64,000 bases of DNA from Elephas maximus indicus (Eukaryota > Chordata > Mammalia > Proboscidea > Elephantidae): positions 86,006,268 through 86,070,267 of the forward strand of contig NC_064831.1 of assembly GCF_024166365.1 (NCBI RefSeq), in the 5' to 3' direction. Of this stretch, positions 22,745-33,730 are shown one piece after another (position 1 is the first letter of the stretch; each line of letters begins with the position of its first letter). Both the position numbers and the translations under genes were made by a program. The notes beneath the pieces were generated by a model. That model ran no database searches. It saw nothing but the letters and a program-made list of their open reading frames with translations, and had not been told where the DNA came from.

Positions 22745-23290
22745 GAAAAATTGGAATCCTCATCCATTGCTGGTGGGATTGTGGAATGAGACAGCTGCTG
22801 CAGGGACAGAGGGCAATTTCTCCTAAAGTTAAACATAGAATTACCATATGATCTAGCAATGCCACTCCTAGTTATATCCCCAAAAGACTTGAAAGCAGGA
22901 GTATAAACTGATACTTGTACATCAATATTCATTGCAACACTATTCGTAATAACCAGAAGTTGGATACAACCTAAATGCCCATCAACAGATAAATAGAATG
23001 TGGTACATACGTACAATGGAATATTACTGAGCCATAAAAAGAAATGAAATTCTGATACATGCTGCAACATAAATGAACCTTGAAAACATTATGCTGAGTA
23101 AAAAAAGTCAGACACAAAAGGGCGAATGTTGTATAAGCCCACTTAATATGAAATATCTAGAATAGGCAAGTGTGTAGAGATCAAAGTTTATTAGTCATTA
23201 CGAGAGACAGGCAAAAGTGAGAGTTGTTAAGGGGACACTGAGCTTCTGTTAATGGTAATAGAAAAATCTGTGGGGTTTTAAAATGTACTA
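22745..23290 (+). repeat. old L1 3' fragment
   Basis: Encodes the decayed ORF2 C-terminal region: ATCCATTGCTGGTGGGATTG, CACTCCTAGTTATATCCCCA, TGCAACACTATTCGTAATAA and ACAATGGAATATTACTGAGC. It then runs into 3'UTR-type sequence (TTAGTCATTACGAGAGACAG). Confidence 0.85.
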
Positions 23291-23301
23291 GTGCCTAGCT
23301 A

Positions 23302-23501
23302 GGAGCCCTGGTGGCTCAGTGATTAAAGCACTTGGTGCCAACCAAAAGGTTGGCAGGTCAAATCCACCAGGTACTCAGCAGAGGGAGATGTGGTGGTCTG
23401 CTTCCATAAAAACTACAGCCTTGGAAACCCTATGGGGTAGTTCTACTTTGCACTATAGGATCACCGAATCAGAATCTACTCACCAGCAGTGGGGGTTGGA
23501 A
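23302..23501 (+). repeat. AfroSINE, long form
   Basis: GGAGCCCTGGTGGCTCAGTG to CCAGCAGTGGGGGTTGG. Flanked by TGCCTAGCTA (23292-23301) and TGCCTGGCTA (23502-23511). Confidence 0.95.
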
Positions 23502-23619
23502 TGCCTGGCTATTAAATAAATGCCCAGGACAATTACATTTGATTTTCTGAAGGCAATATCCATGTATTGACATTGTTGCAAAACTCCCAGGAAAATCAGT
23601 TTTGCATTTAAGATAAAGA

Positions 23620-23800
23620 ACCACTGTCCACTGGGGAGATTTGTTCTATATTGGAGGATCCCAAATACAGAAACTCATCAGCATCTAACAAGAGTGGTTC
23701 CCAGGCCCTACTTCCCGGGGCTGATGCATGCATATACGTATTTTTGTAAAGCTCCCCATGTAACTCCAATGTGTATGCAGTCGTATATGGAAATCTCACT
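23620..23800 (+). repeat. possible MER5A-type hAT DNA transposon fragment
   Basis: AGAACCACTGTCCACTGGGG, GGGCTGATGCATGC and AAAGCTCCCCATGTAACTCC resemble the MER5A non-autonomous transposon. Diverged. Confidence 0.45.
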
Positions 23801-23860
23801 TAAGATTTAATGTCCTGGAGGTAGAGACTTCCCCAGTCAGTGACAACCTTAGTCACTAAT
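23801..23860 (+). repeat. 60-bp dispersed duplicate, copy A
   Basis: CCTGGAGGTAGAGACTTCCC, then GTCAGTGACAACCTTAGTCA. Matches 24724-24784 at roughly 80 percent by eye. Confidence 0.65.
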
Positions 23861-24469
23861 AAAAAGACATCTTGACTAGCCATGTTGCTTATGTACAACA
23901 GGTATTGGGCAGCCTTACTCTTTTTCACTGAAAAATCAAGCGTCCCGTAATATCCATGGACATAAAAATCTAACCTCCCTTTACATAACTGTAAAGATAG
24001 TTAATTCAACTGAAGAAATATGCTGTGAATTAGGTAGACTAATTAAGGAAACTTAATTTTTAATATTCAATGTTTCAATGAATACAGTTAAAATTTTCCT
24101 TAAAGATCAGTGAAAAAATATTTATTGGAAATGTTTAATCAAGAAGATAACTAATTTGTACATAGGTGTTTACATCTTACTTTTTCACAATTCTGTGTCA
24201 CATAGTTAAGCGTCATTAGTTCAAGATTGGGAAATAGTCATGCTATTTAATTAAAAGTCCACTTTAACGAAATTTGACGTAATTTTGCTAATCTACGCTC
24301 TCAGATATACATGTCTTGGAAAATTGTAAATAGTGGGCCTCAGTAATTGCCGGTAATTGCCACTGGCAATTGCTACCAGATTAGAAGGATAGCATCTTTA
24401 GAAACTATGTCACTGCTTAAAAATATGCTGATTAATTATAAAAACAATAGTAACGATGATCCCTGGCAG

Positions 24470-24690
24470 TTTATTGGGTGTATACTGTTTTCCTAGAGCT
24501 GAACTAGGTGGTTGGTATTAAATATCTAATTTAATTACATCCTCATAGCAAACCTATTAAGTATCATGTTTTGCACATTTTCACTGGGAGACAGAGTCTC
24601 AGAGTTTTAAGAACCCCCTTCAACGCACCATGCAGATAGTGAAAAGCAAAGCCAGGACTGAAACTCAGGTGTATGTCATCCAAAAAATGG
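24470..24690 (-). repeat. MIR SINE
   Basis: Antisense MIR: TTAATTACATCCTCATAGCA, ACTGGGAGACAGAGTCTCAG and GCAAAGCCAGGACTGAAACT. Confidence 0.8.
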
Positions 24691-24723
24691 ACCCTTTATG
24701 TACCTGTTTGTCTCAGGAGTTTC

Positions 24724-24784
24724 TAAGATTTAGTCTCCTGGAGGTAGAGACTTCATGATTCAGTGACAATCTTAGTCGCTAATA
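24724..24784 (+). repeat. 60-bp dispersed duplicate, copy B
   Basis: TAAGATTTAGTCTCCTGGAG, then TTCAGTGACAATCTTAGTCG. Partner of 23801-23860. Confidence 0.65.
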
Positions 24785-24903
24785 ACTTCCGCTTTCATTT
24801 TAGGTAATTGATGTAAATCAGGACCAACATCTTCAAATAGCAGCTTTAGAAACTGAGATCAGTAGAGACCAGGTCTACTATGTTGTAGGCACTATGAGAC
24901 CAA

Positions 24904-25101
24904 GAAGCCCTGGTGGAGCAACAGATAAGAACTTGGCTGCTAACTGAAAAATTGGTGGTTCTACCCACCCAGTGGCTCCTTGGAAGAAAGACCTGCTCTA
25001 GTAAAGATTACAGCCTAAAAAACCCTATGGGGATGTTCGACTCTGTCACTTGGGGTCACTATGAGTCAAAATCTACTTGAAAACACCTAAAAACAACAAC
25101 T
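24904..25101 (+). repeat. AfroSINE, long form with AAC tail
   Basis: GAAGCCCTGGTGGAGCAACA through AAGAAAGACCTGCTCTAGTA to GGGGTCACTATGAGTC and CACCTAAAAACAACAAC. It retains the RTE-like AAC tail. Confidence 0.94.
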
Positions 25102-25424
25102 ATGGGATGAGGCTGGATCCAAGACGAGCAGGATCAAGAAAGGAATTTTCATGAGTTAAAGTCAATGAATACGGCCCATGTGTGGTTTTTGACTGGTGAA
25201 TTTGTTGAGGTGGGCTTTGTGACCTAATACACATTCCATGCTTCTGTGAATGGTTTATGTGTTCTTAAAAGAATATGTGCCCTCTTATCACCAGATTTAA
25301 ATTTCTCTGTACACCTATTTTTAAAAGTTGGTAAATTGTTTTATTAAAATTATCCATATCAGGATTGCCCCTCTGCCTTGATTACAGAAATGCTTTAAAA
25401 ACCATTTTTGAATGAGTGAATGGT

Positions 25425-26034
25425 TAAATGAACTGTGGTTGATTTGCACAATGGAGTACTAGTCAACAATGAGAGGAGCCGACTATTAATACAAGCAAAA
25501 ACCAAGATGAATCTCAAGGACATTGAGCTTAATGAAAAATCTATGTCAAAATGTTACATATTATAAGATCCCCTGAACATACATTCTCAAAATGACAATA
25601 CAATAGAAATGGAGAATGGATTAGTGGTTGCCAGGAAATAGAGATGAGGGAGGGTGAAAACATAAATGGCAAGTTTGAGGAATTTCTTTGTGTTGATTGA
25701 TCAGTTCTGTATCTTAATAGTGATGGCAGTTACACAAAGCTATACACGAGATAAAATTGCACAGAACTATGTACACATATACTCACCCCTCACGACAGTC
25801 CCCTACACACGAATGCAAGTAAAAAATGGTAAAAAACTGAGTACGATCTGTAGTCTAGTTATCAATTTGTACCAAGGTCAGTTTCCTGGTTTTGATATTG
25901 CACTACAGTTACACGTCACCATTTCGGGAAGCTGGGCAGAGGATACGTGGGATTCTATGTACAATTTTTGCACATAGACTCTTGTGAGTCTATAAATATT
26001 TCAAAATAAAAAAGTAAAAAAAAAAAAAAGTATT
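25425..26034 (+). repeat. old L1 3'UTR with poly-A
   Basis: ACAATGGAGTACTAGTCAAC, GGATTAGTGGTTGCCAGGAA, GTATCTTAATAGTGATGGCA, GAGTCTATAAATATTTCAAA and AATAAAAAAGT plus A13 follow the 3' end of an L1M subfamily. The 103-codon ORF inside it (25666-25977) is non-coding UTR. Confidence 0.85.
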
Positions 26035-26064
26035 TTAATTTGAATGAGTTTAAAGGAAGGATGT

Positions 26065-26487
26065 TGTTATGTACTGAATGGTATCCCCCCAAAAGATATG
26101 TTGAAGTCTTAACACCCGTTTTGGTGAACATGACCTTGTTTGCAAATAGGATGTTTGAAGATGTTATCAAGTTAACATGAGGTCATACAGGAGTAGGGTG
26201 CTGGTGCCCTTATTTGCGTGGTATCCTTAAAAAAGAAGAGACAGAGAAACAGAGGAAGGATACCAAGTGACCCTGCAGCTGCGATCCAAAGAACACCTCT
26301 GGAGTTATCAGAAGGTAAGAGAGAGACACGGAACAGATTCTCCCTCAGAGTTCTCAGAAGGAATCAACATGGCTGACACCCTGATTTCAGATGCCCCACC
26401 TCCAGAATTGTAAGACAGTAACTCTGTTTTATAAGTCACCCAGTTTGTGGTATTTCGTTAGGGTGGCTCTAGGAAACCCAGATAGGT
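26065..26487 (+). repeat. MaLR (MLT1-type) solo LTR
   Basis: TGTTATGTACTGAATGGTAT, CAAAAGATATGTTGAAG, ATGACCTTGTTTGCAAATAG, CCTCCAGAATTGTAAGACAG and TAGGAAACCCAGATAGG. Same family as 14312-14786. Confidence 0.82.
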
Positions 26488-26599
26488 GTTCTTTCCAGTG
26501 TGGCACAGGTACCACCATGTCCTATTGTCTTGAGTTTCCACCCAATGAATATTCATATTTTCTGCCAAGTCCCTAAGGTAATTTAGTGTAAATCCCTCA

Positions 26600-28260
26600 C
26601 TGTTTTTCCATATTTTTATTTAATTGACACTGATTTCTGTCAGTGAAGTATTAGCTCTGCCACTGTGTTTGTGGATTTCTGATCATCTTCTGTTTTAAAT
26701 TTTTTTTTTAATGTTTCAAAGTTATAATATCTGTTACAACATTTTAGTGAATTATTGCTTTACTTAGTATGAATAATTTCACTTGGTCCCACTTCATTTT
26801 TGTCACCTCAAATGCTAATTCGTCTGATATTAATAATGTTGATCCTGTTTTCAATCTTTTTAGGATTTGCCAACCTCTAATTATTTTATTTTTTAGTTTT
26901 CAGAAATTCTGTGTCATTTAGTTCAGGTGTGTCTCTTGTAAACAACGTAGTTTTCAACCAATCTGGAAATATATATGTATGTATTTCCTATTCACATTTA
27001 TTGTCATCCCGATTTTATTTTGATCTTTTCTACTTAAGGTGTTTCCTCCTTATTCATGTTTTTGTCTTTGTGTTTATACTAATTTCATTTTCCTCTAATT
27101 GTTTATAAATTATATGTTACACTTCTATCTTCCTGGATGTTACCTTCCTAGTCTTCTAATAGTATCTACAAATGCATTTTCTCTCCGAACAATATTAAGA
27201 GGTTTGTACTCTCCTCTGAGCTCTTATTCCCACTCTCTGATGCCACAACTTCCAAAACAAATATCCTCTGGGATTTTAGTAAACCACAGAAATTTCTCTT
27301 TCAATAAAATTTCATTTAGGTTTAATAAGAGGCTTCATTGGTGTCTTTTCTCATCATTGTCTGTATTTTCCCCAGATTAACTTGTTTTCTTCTAAAGTAT
27401 GTATCACTATCAACAATTATTTCAGAAGGGTAAATGACTGAAATCTTTGCCTGAAAATGTCTTTATTTCACCTATGTATTTAGATGGAAACCCTAGTGGC
27501 ATAGTGGTTAAGTGCTACGGCTGCTAACCAAAGGGTCGGCAGTTCAAATCCACCAGGCACTCCTTGGAAACTCTATGGGGCAGTTCTACTCTGTCCTATA
27601 GGGTCACTAAGAGTCAGAATCAACTCGATGGCATTGGGTTTTGGGTTATATATTTACGTAAGTGTTCAACTGGGTAGAGAATTCTGGGTTCAAAATTATT
27701 TTCCTCAGGATTTTGAAGAATTACGCTATTTTCATACAGTATACACAGTGACATTGTGTAGCAAGATGCTATTTTGCTTCTCATTCCCATGGCAGTAAGT
27801 ACTGTTTTTTTTTTTTTTTTCTTTCTGGGTGTTTGTAAAATTTTGTCTTTAATAATGGTATTATGAACATTTCTCACAATGTATTTAGGTGTATACTTTT
27901 CTTTCTTCTAGCTTATTATTTATGGGCCCGTTTAACTCAAGAACCCGTGTCTTTCTTTATTTCTGAGGAATATTTTCTAACATCAATTTCAGTTGTTTTT
28001 TGCCCTCATCCTCTTAATTCTTTCTTTAGAAGATGTTCTTACTTTTAGATCTATCCTTCATGTCTCTTTACTTTTCTTTTGAATGTTCAGTAGCTTTGTT
28101 TTTCTTTTTTAATTGTGGTTAATATATAGTTAACAATATTTGCCATTTTGACAAGCTTACATGTACATTTTAATGACATGAAATACGTCCAGCATGTTGT
28201 TCAACCATCACCATTCCCGAAATAAATTTCCATCACCCTTATTCTTGGAATTTTTTGCTT
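26600..28260 (-). repeat. old L1 fragments, antisense
   Basis: T-rich antisense L1M text: GTTTTCAGAAATTCTGTGTC, GTCTCTTGTAAACAACGTAG and TAGAGAATTCTGGGTTCAAA. At 28110-28210 comes a 3'UTR-like piece (CATCACCATTCCCGAAAT). The pieces are broken and their exact joins cannot be drawn by eye. An AfroSINE interrupts at 27485. Confidence 0.6.
27485..27649 (+). repeat. AfroSINE, young short subfamily
   Basis: Head TGGAAACCCTAGTGGCATAG and GTGCTACGGCTGCTAACC mark the subfamily shared with 40144, 51239, 53083 and 61412. The body is nearly undecayed. Confidence 0.96.
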
Positions 28261-28453
28261 GCTTTTTTCTTGTATTATGTTCTAGAAAAATTATTTGGCT
28301 CAGTTTTACAAATAACTAATTACGTTCTTCAGTTGTACTTAGTTTGCTATTTGCTGATTGGACCACAATTTTATTTTTGTTATTATAATTATGAATAATA
28401 TTTTTGTTTTAATGTCAGAATTTTTCACTTTTCAAGAGCTTTAATTGATTTTT

Positions 28454-28812
28454 TTCTTTTTATTGTGCTTTAGACAAAGTTTTACAGAGCAAATGAATTT
28501 CTCATTAAACAGTTAATACGCATATTGTTTTGTGGCATTGGTTGCCAACCTGAGGACATATGAACGCTCTCTCCTTGTCAATATTGAATTTCCCATTTCC
28601 ATTCATACAGCTTTCCTGTCCTGTCCTGCCTTCTTGTCCTTGCTCCTGGGCTGGTATACCCAATTAGTCTCATATACATGTTGAAGCTACAGGCATTATT
28701 GTTTGTTTTATGGGCCTGTCTAATCTTTGGCTGAAGGGTAAACCTCAAGAGTGACCTCAGTACTGAGTTAAAATGGTGTCCAGGGGACATACGCTTGGGG
28801 TTTCTTCAGTCT
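28454..28812 (-). mobile_element. 5'-truncated L1 3'UTR insertion with perfect 16-bp duplication
   Basis: Antisense L1 3' end (TTGTGCTTTAGACAAAGTTT, TCTCATTAAACAGTTAATAC, GGCCTGTCTAATCTTTGGCT, CAGGGGACATACGCTTGGGG). It is bracketed by identical GCTTTAATTGATTTTT at 28438-28453 and 28813-28828. It is related to 49095-49365. Confidence 0.9.
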
Positions 28813-28828
28813 GCTTTAATTGATTTTT

Positions 28829-29510
28829 AGTAGATTTCATTGCTTCTTACGTCTCTCTTAGGATTTTAACTGTGCTTATCTTTATCTATCTGCTCTATTA
28901 ACTCTCTTTGTTTCCCAAAGTGTACATTGTAGAGTTTGATGTCGTTCTTTTCTTTGTTGTATTTTGCTACTGCTTTCTTCATTGTCTGTACATGTTTATG
29001 GATCTTTCAAGAGAGACCTTTCTCTAGTGATGCTGGAGACACATAGGATGGGTTGCCTGGTGGGGAGGAAATACTGGCAACTGGCCTTTTGAATATGGAG
29101 CTGTGCCTTTAGTCTCAGTTTTGACTTGCTCTATTTCTTGAGGCCTTCAGAAAGGCCAAGACTTAGAGAAGCTTTGACCACCTGTATCCTTTTGATGTGC
29201 CAACCAAACTGTCACCCCATGGGATGCTCTTTCTGCCATCTTGCTTTGGAGCACCCTAGGAGATAATGCAACCATCTACCGTGGTTCTTTCCTAAGAGAT
29301 TTCTGGCTCTTGTTTTCTCCTTCAGTCCATTCCCACGTACCTTCCATCTTTTAAGAGATTTCCTTTTTGTTTCTGATATAATATTGATTTGTCTTATTTT
29401 TAGATTGATTTTTTTAAAAAAAGAATAATTATTTTCTGTAACATGTATGTATTTGGGCAAGACGGAGACATAACCTCACATGTTAAGTCTGCCATCTTGT
29501 TCAAATCCTT
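28829..29510 (-). repeat. LINE-like debris, unresolved
   Basis: Two minus-strand AAGATGGC-type motifs (near 29236 and 29494) recall L1 5' ends and the flanks are L1. I cannot follow a continuous element through it. Confidence 0.3.
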
Positions 29511-30939
29511 CATGATTTCTGTGGGGTTCAGAATATTAAGCAAATAAATACTTAATTAAATGGCTCCCTGAAAAGAGATTTCTGGTAAGTGAAAGTCCCA
29601 AAATCTGATTTTAAACGTGACCAGGTTTTACTTACAGAACCATACAAAGCATTTACTCTATTGATTCATGAAGCTGAAAATGAACAAACCTAACATTCAA
29701 ATTATGATTTTGTGCAGTTGAGCTGTCTCTTTCATAGCTCATTGAGTATTTTGTAGAGGAAAACTGCCTGCCCAGAAAATTCTCATCCAGTGATTTTTAT
29801 ATGAACCTTTTCTATCTTGGAAAAATAGTCATCAACTGCTTTTATATTCCAACCTTCTGACAATTAAGTTTTATTTTCCGATAATCTAAATTCTTTTTCT
29901 TGTTTTACAGTAGCCCTCATAACTATAATGCTTACAGTTATTTAACAGGGATTTTACATTTGTAAATCATAAAATGTTCTTAAGAGATGACACGCCATTT
30001 CAGTTTCACAGCTGAAGTTGAAGTTTGATCAATTCCAGAGCTTAAGAAAAAATACACAGATGCTCTCCTTTCACAGATAATATGTACATGCTTATTCAAG
30101 GAACCAGAAGTTTCCATGCATTTCCATAGCCTCCTGAGCCACCACCCCCACAGTATAAAATGAGGAGCAACAGGGTAACTTGCTCCCTGGTTGCCAACCC
30201 AGTGGTAGGTAACTTGGCTTCATCCATATTTTCTAATCTTTCTTTCTGACAATTCCATTTTAAATGCATATAAACATTCACACACACATTATAAGAAATG
30301 TTGACAGTCATTTTAATGCTTTTCTCCTTTTCTTTTTTGTCTTGGTAGAAAGGATCAGACTCTTGAATACTGATTATTCGTAAGACAGAGATGTTAAATA
30401 AGAATGTATGGTTTCTATACGAATAAGGATCTCTGCAGAAGAAAGATATTGCCGGCTTTCAGACACAGATGACCTAGTGAACGCTTTATAAATGACTAGG
30501 GGAACTCAGTTTCTGCTTCTGGAAAATGGAATTGATAATATTAAATATTTGGTGAGGGGCTATTTGGATGTGACACTGCATAAATTATATCTGTGATATT
30601 GGTATCTGATAATTGCATTTCCAATAGGAATTACAATTAAGATTCTTGCAATATGACATACTTTTGATCATTTTCATTTCCTTTGTGATTGCAGAGAATG
30701 ATAATTCTTTGGGGGAATTTGACTCCAATTTGCACATTAGAAAAGAAAAGTATGGGTAATAGAATAATGGGGAGATGAAGGAAGTCTTGATCTCCAATCT
30801 CTTATTTCTTCCAGTCCCATTTCTGCAGTGGGAATGCCACCTGTGTTCTGCTCATTATAAAACTTTTAGCAAGAGGCTAATGAAATGCAAAGCTTTCTAT
30901 AAGACCAGCACTAGCCTTCCTATCAAATCATCTGAAATA
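29511..30939. other. unique AT-rich sequence, no gene seen
   Basis: No transposon recognised and no ORF of note. Confidence 0.5.
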
Positions 30940-31345
30940 TTTATTTGCCCTCTTGAATAATTGATAGGGGCATCAGCTCTCCCGGTCAATTGATTTATTA
31001 AGGGACTGTTTGGAATTAAACAGCTTAAAGATATTAGATTTAGCAGTGATCTTGCTTGTTAGCATATTCATTTACCTACGGGAGCCCCCATTAGATATTG
31101 TTAATACATGACGTTTCCAGTCACGGCCCGGATCTCCTCAAATTGCATTAACGCCAGGCTGTTTAGCCACAGAATAACAGGTTTGATTGAGTGCTTGGGT
31201 TTGGTGTAATTAGATTTTCCTAGAAAAGGGGGGACTACTTTAATGCCATGTGCATTAAACTAGATATGTCATCAGCATTACTGTAATTGGCGAACAGGAA
31301 CACTAGAGACCTGGCTGCATCTGAATGTTTGTGTTTATGGTTCAC
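30940..31345. promoter_or_regulatory. strong candidate conserved non-coding element / enhancer
   Basis: Repeat-free, balanced composition and dense in transcription-factor-like words: CAATTGATTTATTAAGG near 30987, ATTCATTTACCTACGG near 31066, GATATTGTTAATACATGACG near 31095, AAATTGCATTAACGCC near 31139, GTGTAATTAGATTTTCC near 31204 and ACTGTAATTGGCG near 31280. It keeps several CpGs (31112-31153) in otherwise CpG-poor DNA, which suggests constraint. No ORF crosses it. Confidence 0.45.
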
Positions 31346-31963
31346 CCGTCCATTCTCATAGATGGCACATAATAGCCGTGGCTTACTTACATATGTATGA
31401 CCCTGGGAAAAAAAAAAAAGGAACTGACCTCTATAATAAGCATCTCTTTTGAAAAAGGTGGAAAATTCTATCCTGAGTAATGGGATCAATTTTTCGTTTG
31501 TTAAAACTGCCAATTATTTCTCTTACTGGAAAGGTCATGTGGCTGGTTAATCAAAGATGAAAATAGTAGGTGAATATATGTGGGTAGACGATGCATTTGG
31601 TTTGCATTTTGCTCTAAGACTATCTGCTTTAGACTTTCGGACTTTTTTTTTATTCTGATTAAGGACCACACTATATCCCTGGAATTCTCTTTCACCAATG
31701 ATTTCTCCTAGGAATTATATCTTCTTCTTCACAAAAGTACACATAGAAAATAAAAGGATTTCTGGTCACTTTTCCCTATTGCCACTGATTTATTTTGTGC
31801 GCTGCCGGCATGAACTGTGCCCATCAAGGAACAACATGCCCATATGACAATCTGTGCAATGGGGTAATTTAGGAGGAGGGATGAAGTTGGTGTTAGACAA
31901 ATTGGGAAGTAAGCCAACTTTCCTTTCTGAGATCTCCCATTTCCATTTTTATTTACCTCTCAT

Positions 31964-32098
31964 GGAGCCCTGGTGGTGCAGTGGTTAAGAGCTCTGCTGC
32001 TAATCAAAAAGTCTACTCCTTGGAAACCCTATGGAGCAGTTCTACTCTCTCCTACAGGGCCGCTGTGAGTCAGAATCGACTTGAAGGCAGCAGGTTCT
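31964..32098 (+). repeat. AfroSINE with internal deletion
   Basis: GGAGCCCTGGTGGTGCAGTG, then GCTAATCAAAAAGTCTACTC. About 25 bp holding the B-box region is missing, so this copy could not be transcribed from its own promoter. It ends GAAGGCAGCAGG. Confidence 0.94.
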
Positions 32099-32320
32099 CT
32101 TCTCCAAGCTTGAGGTACCCTTGGATTACACCTTAGTTGTCCACAATATAAACTGGAGTCCCCTACTTGGCTCTGCCTTTCTTCTTCCCCTGAGTCACAT
32201 CCTGTACTTTACAATTATAAAGATATACAGGCCTTCTTTTCCATGACATGAGGTCTTTGATCACAGAAAATATGATTCTAGAAAAAAAAATGCGACGTTA
32301 TTTTATTTAATGTCACATAT

Positions 32321-32530
32321 GTTACTGGTAATCAACCCACTATCGTCATGTCAACTCTGACTCATGACTACTCCTTGGGTGTCAGAGTAGACCTGTGCTC
32401 CGTAGGGTATTCAATGGCTGAGTTTTCAGAAGTAGATCTATAGGCCTTTCTTCCAAGGCACATCTGGGTGAACTTGAACCTCTAACCTTTTTGTTAGCAG
32501 CCAAAAGTGTTAACCCTCTGCACCACTTGT
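32321..32530 (-). repeat. AfroSINE, older subfamily
   Basis: Antisense: ACTCTGACTCATGACTACTC, GGTGTCAGAGTAGACCTGTG, TTTTCAGAAGTAGATCTATA and CACATCTGGGTGAACTTGAA. Confidence 0.88.
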
Positions 32531-32589
32531 AGGATACTTTGTAATTTACGAGACATGAACACATAAGCTATCTCATGCATTGCTGTCAC

Positions 32590-32705
32590 TCTGGTATTTG
32601 GTTAAAGAATCTGATGTGCAGAAAGATCAAGTTACTTCTACAAGTTCACACAGCTCGTAGTACTGGAATCAACACGTGAATCACTTCATACCCAGGATTT
32701 TCCTC
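32590..32705 (-). repeat. MIR SINE fragment
   Basis: AGAAAGATCAAGTTACTTCT and AGTTCACACAGCTCGTAGTA are antisense MIR core. Diverged. Confidence 0.65.
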
Positions 32706-32709
32706 CATA

Positions 32710-33678
32710 ATATTCTGCCCCCATAATGACATTGGCAGTTATCAGGCATTTTTTGAAGATAATGTCTTAATGTAAAGGAGGAACTCAAAGGGGTTAATTT
32801 TGGTCAGCACAAAGGGTGATATATAATGGCCATCCTCTTAGCTCGTGTGTAAGGTTGACTTCTAGGGTAAAGGGGGTTTAGAGAATGAGGGGTCACCACA
32901 GCTGCTTCTCTTGACTAGCATTTGGTATGGGGGGAGGGTATGGAAGTCAGCAAGCTTAGTAAGTGGCCTGGTGTCCTTCTAATTATGAACTGGCAATTTA
33001 GAGCCTCTTTTTAACACCAGAAGTCAATGCTGGGATTAAAGAGCAGTGGCAACTTGCAATGTCTTTCCAGAAGAGAGTTTAAGGTAGCAATCATTGGAAG
33101 AAGACTTGCCTTGAAGCTATGTATATATAGCAAGGATTCTGCTTATACTTGGTTTGGGGGTGGATGGAGATTACATGGCAAAGTTAAACACCTACACTCC
33201 CACTCCTACCTCTGATCATATCCACCCTTTGAGAGAGGAAGGAGGTTGCCAATTCACTGCCATTGAACAATTGCAGGTTTGACATTATCTTGTCTGGCCG
33301 TACACAGAATTAACTTCAAGATATTTGCAAAAAAAGGTTCCTCCAACTTTGCAATGGCATTCTAGATCTCCAAATGCATTTTCAATGGTAAAAAGATTGC
33401 CCAAATTTTCAAGAGTTTATAAACAATGAGATACATCAGATGCTATCCATGAGTAAGGTAAAATGGAGATGAAGACAGTATTATATTCCATTATACTACA
33501 GCTTTATGATAGTTCCAGCATTATTTACCATTTCCCAAAAACATAACCTTAAGTGAAAGATGTTTTCTCTAATAATGGTTGTGTAATGGGTTTGTCTTTT
33601 GGGACAGGGACTAATGAAGGTGCCACTTCCCCCAAAGGCACTTTTGGGATTTAGAAATCAGAATTGGTGTACTGGAAA
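32710..33678. other. unique sequence, no gene seen
   Basis: No recognised element. Confidence 0.5.
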
Positions 33679-33730
33679 TAATTATGTCTTTCACAGGTAC
33701 ATATTTATTTTTCAGTGAAAGACATAATTA
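33679..33730. repeat. perfect 16-bp inverted repeat at RTE 5' junction
   Basis: TAATTATGTCTTTCAC at 33679-33694 and its exact reverse complement GTGAAAGACATAATTA at 33715-33730, separated by 20 bp. RTE-like sequence starts at about 33729. Confidence 0.9.

Noticed and set aside
22639-23070. 143-codon minus-strand ORF
   Set aside because: Antisense reading of an old L1 3' end and a tRNA-Gly SINE head.
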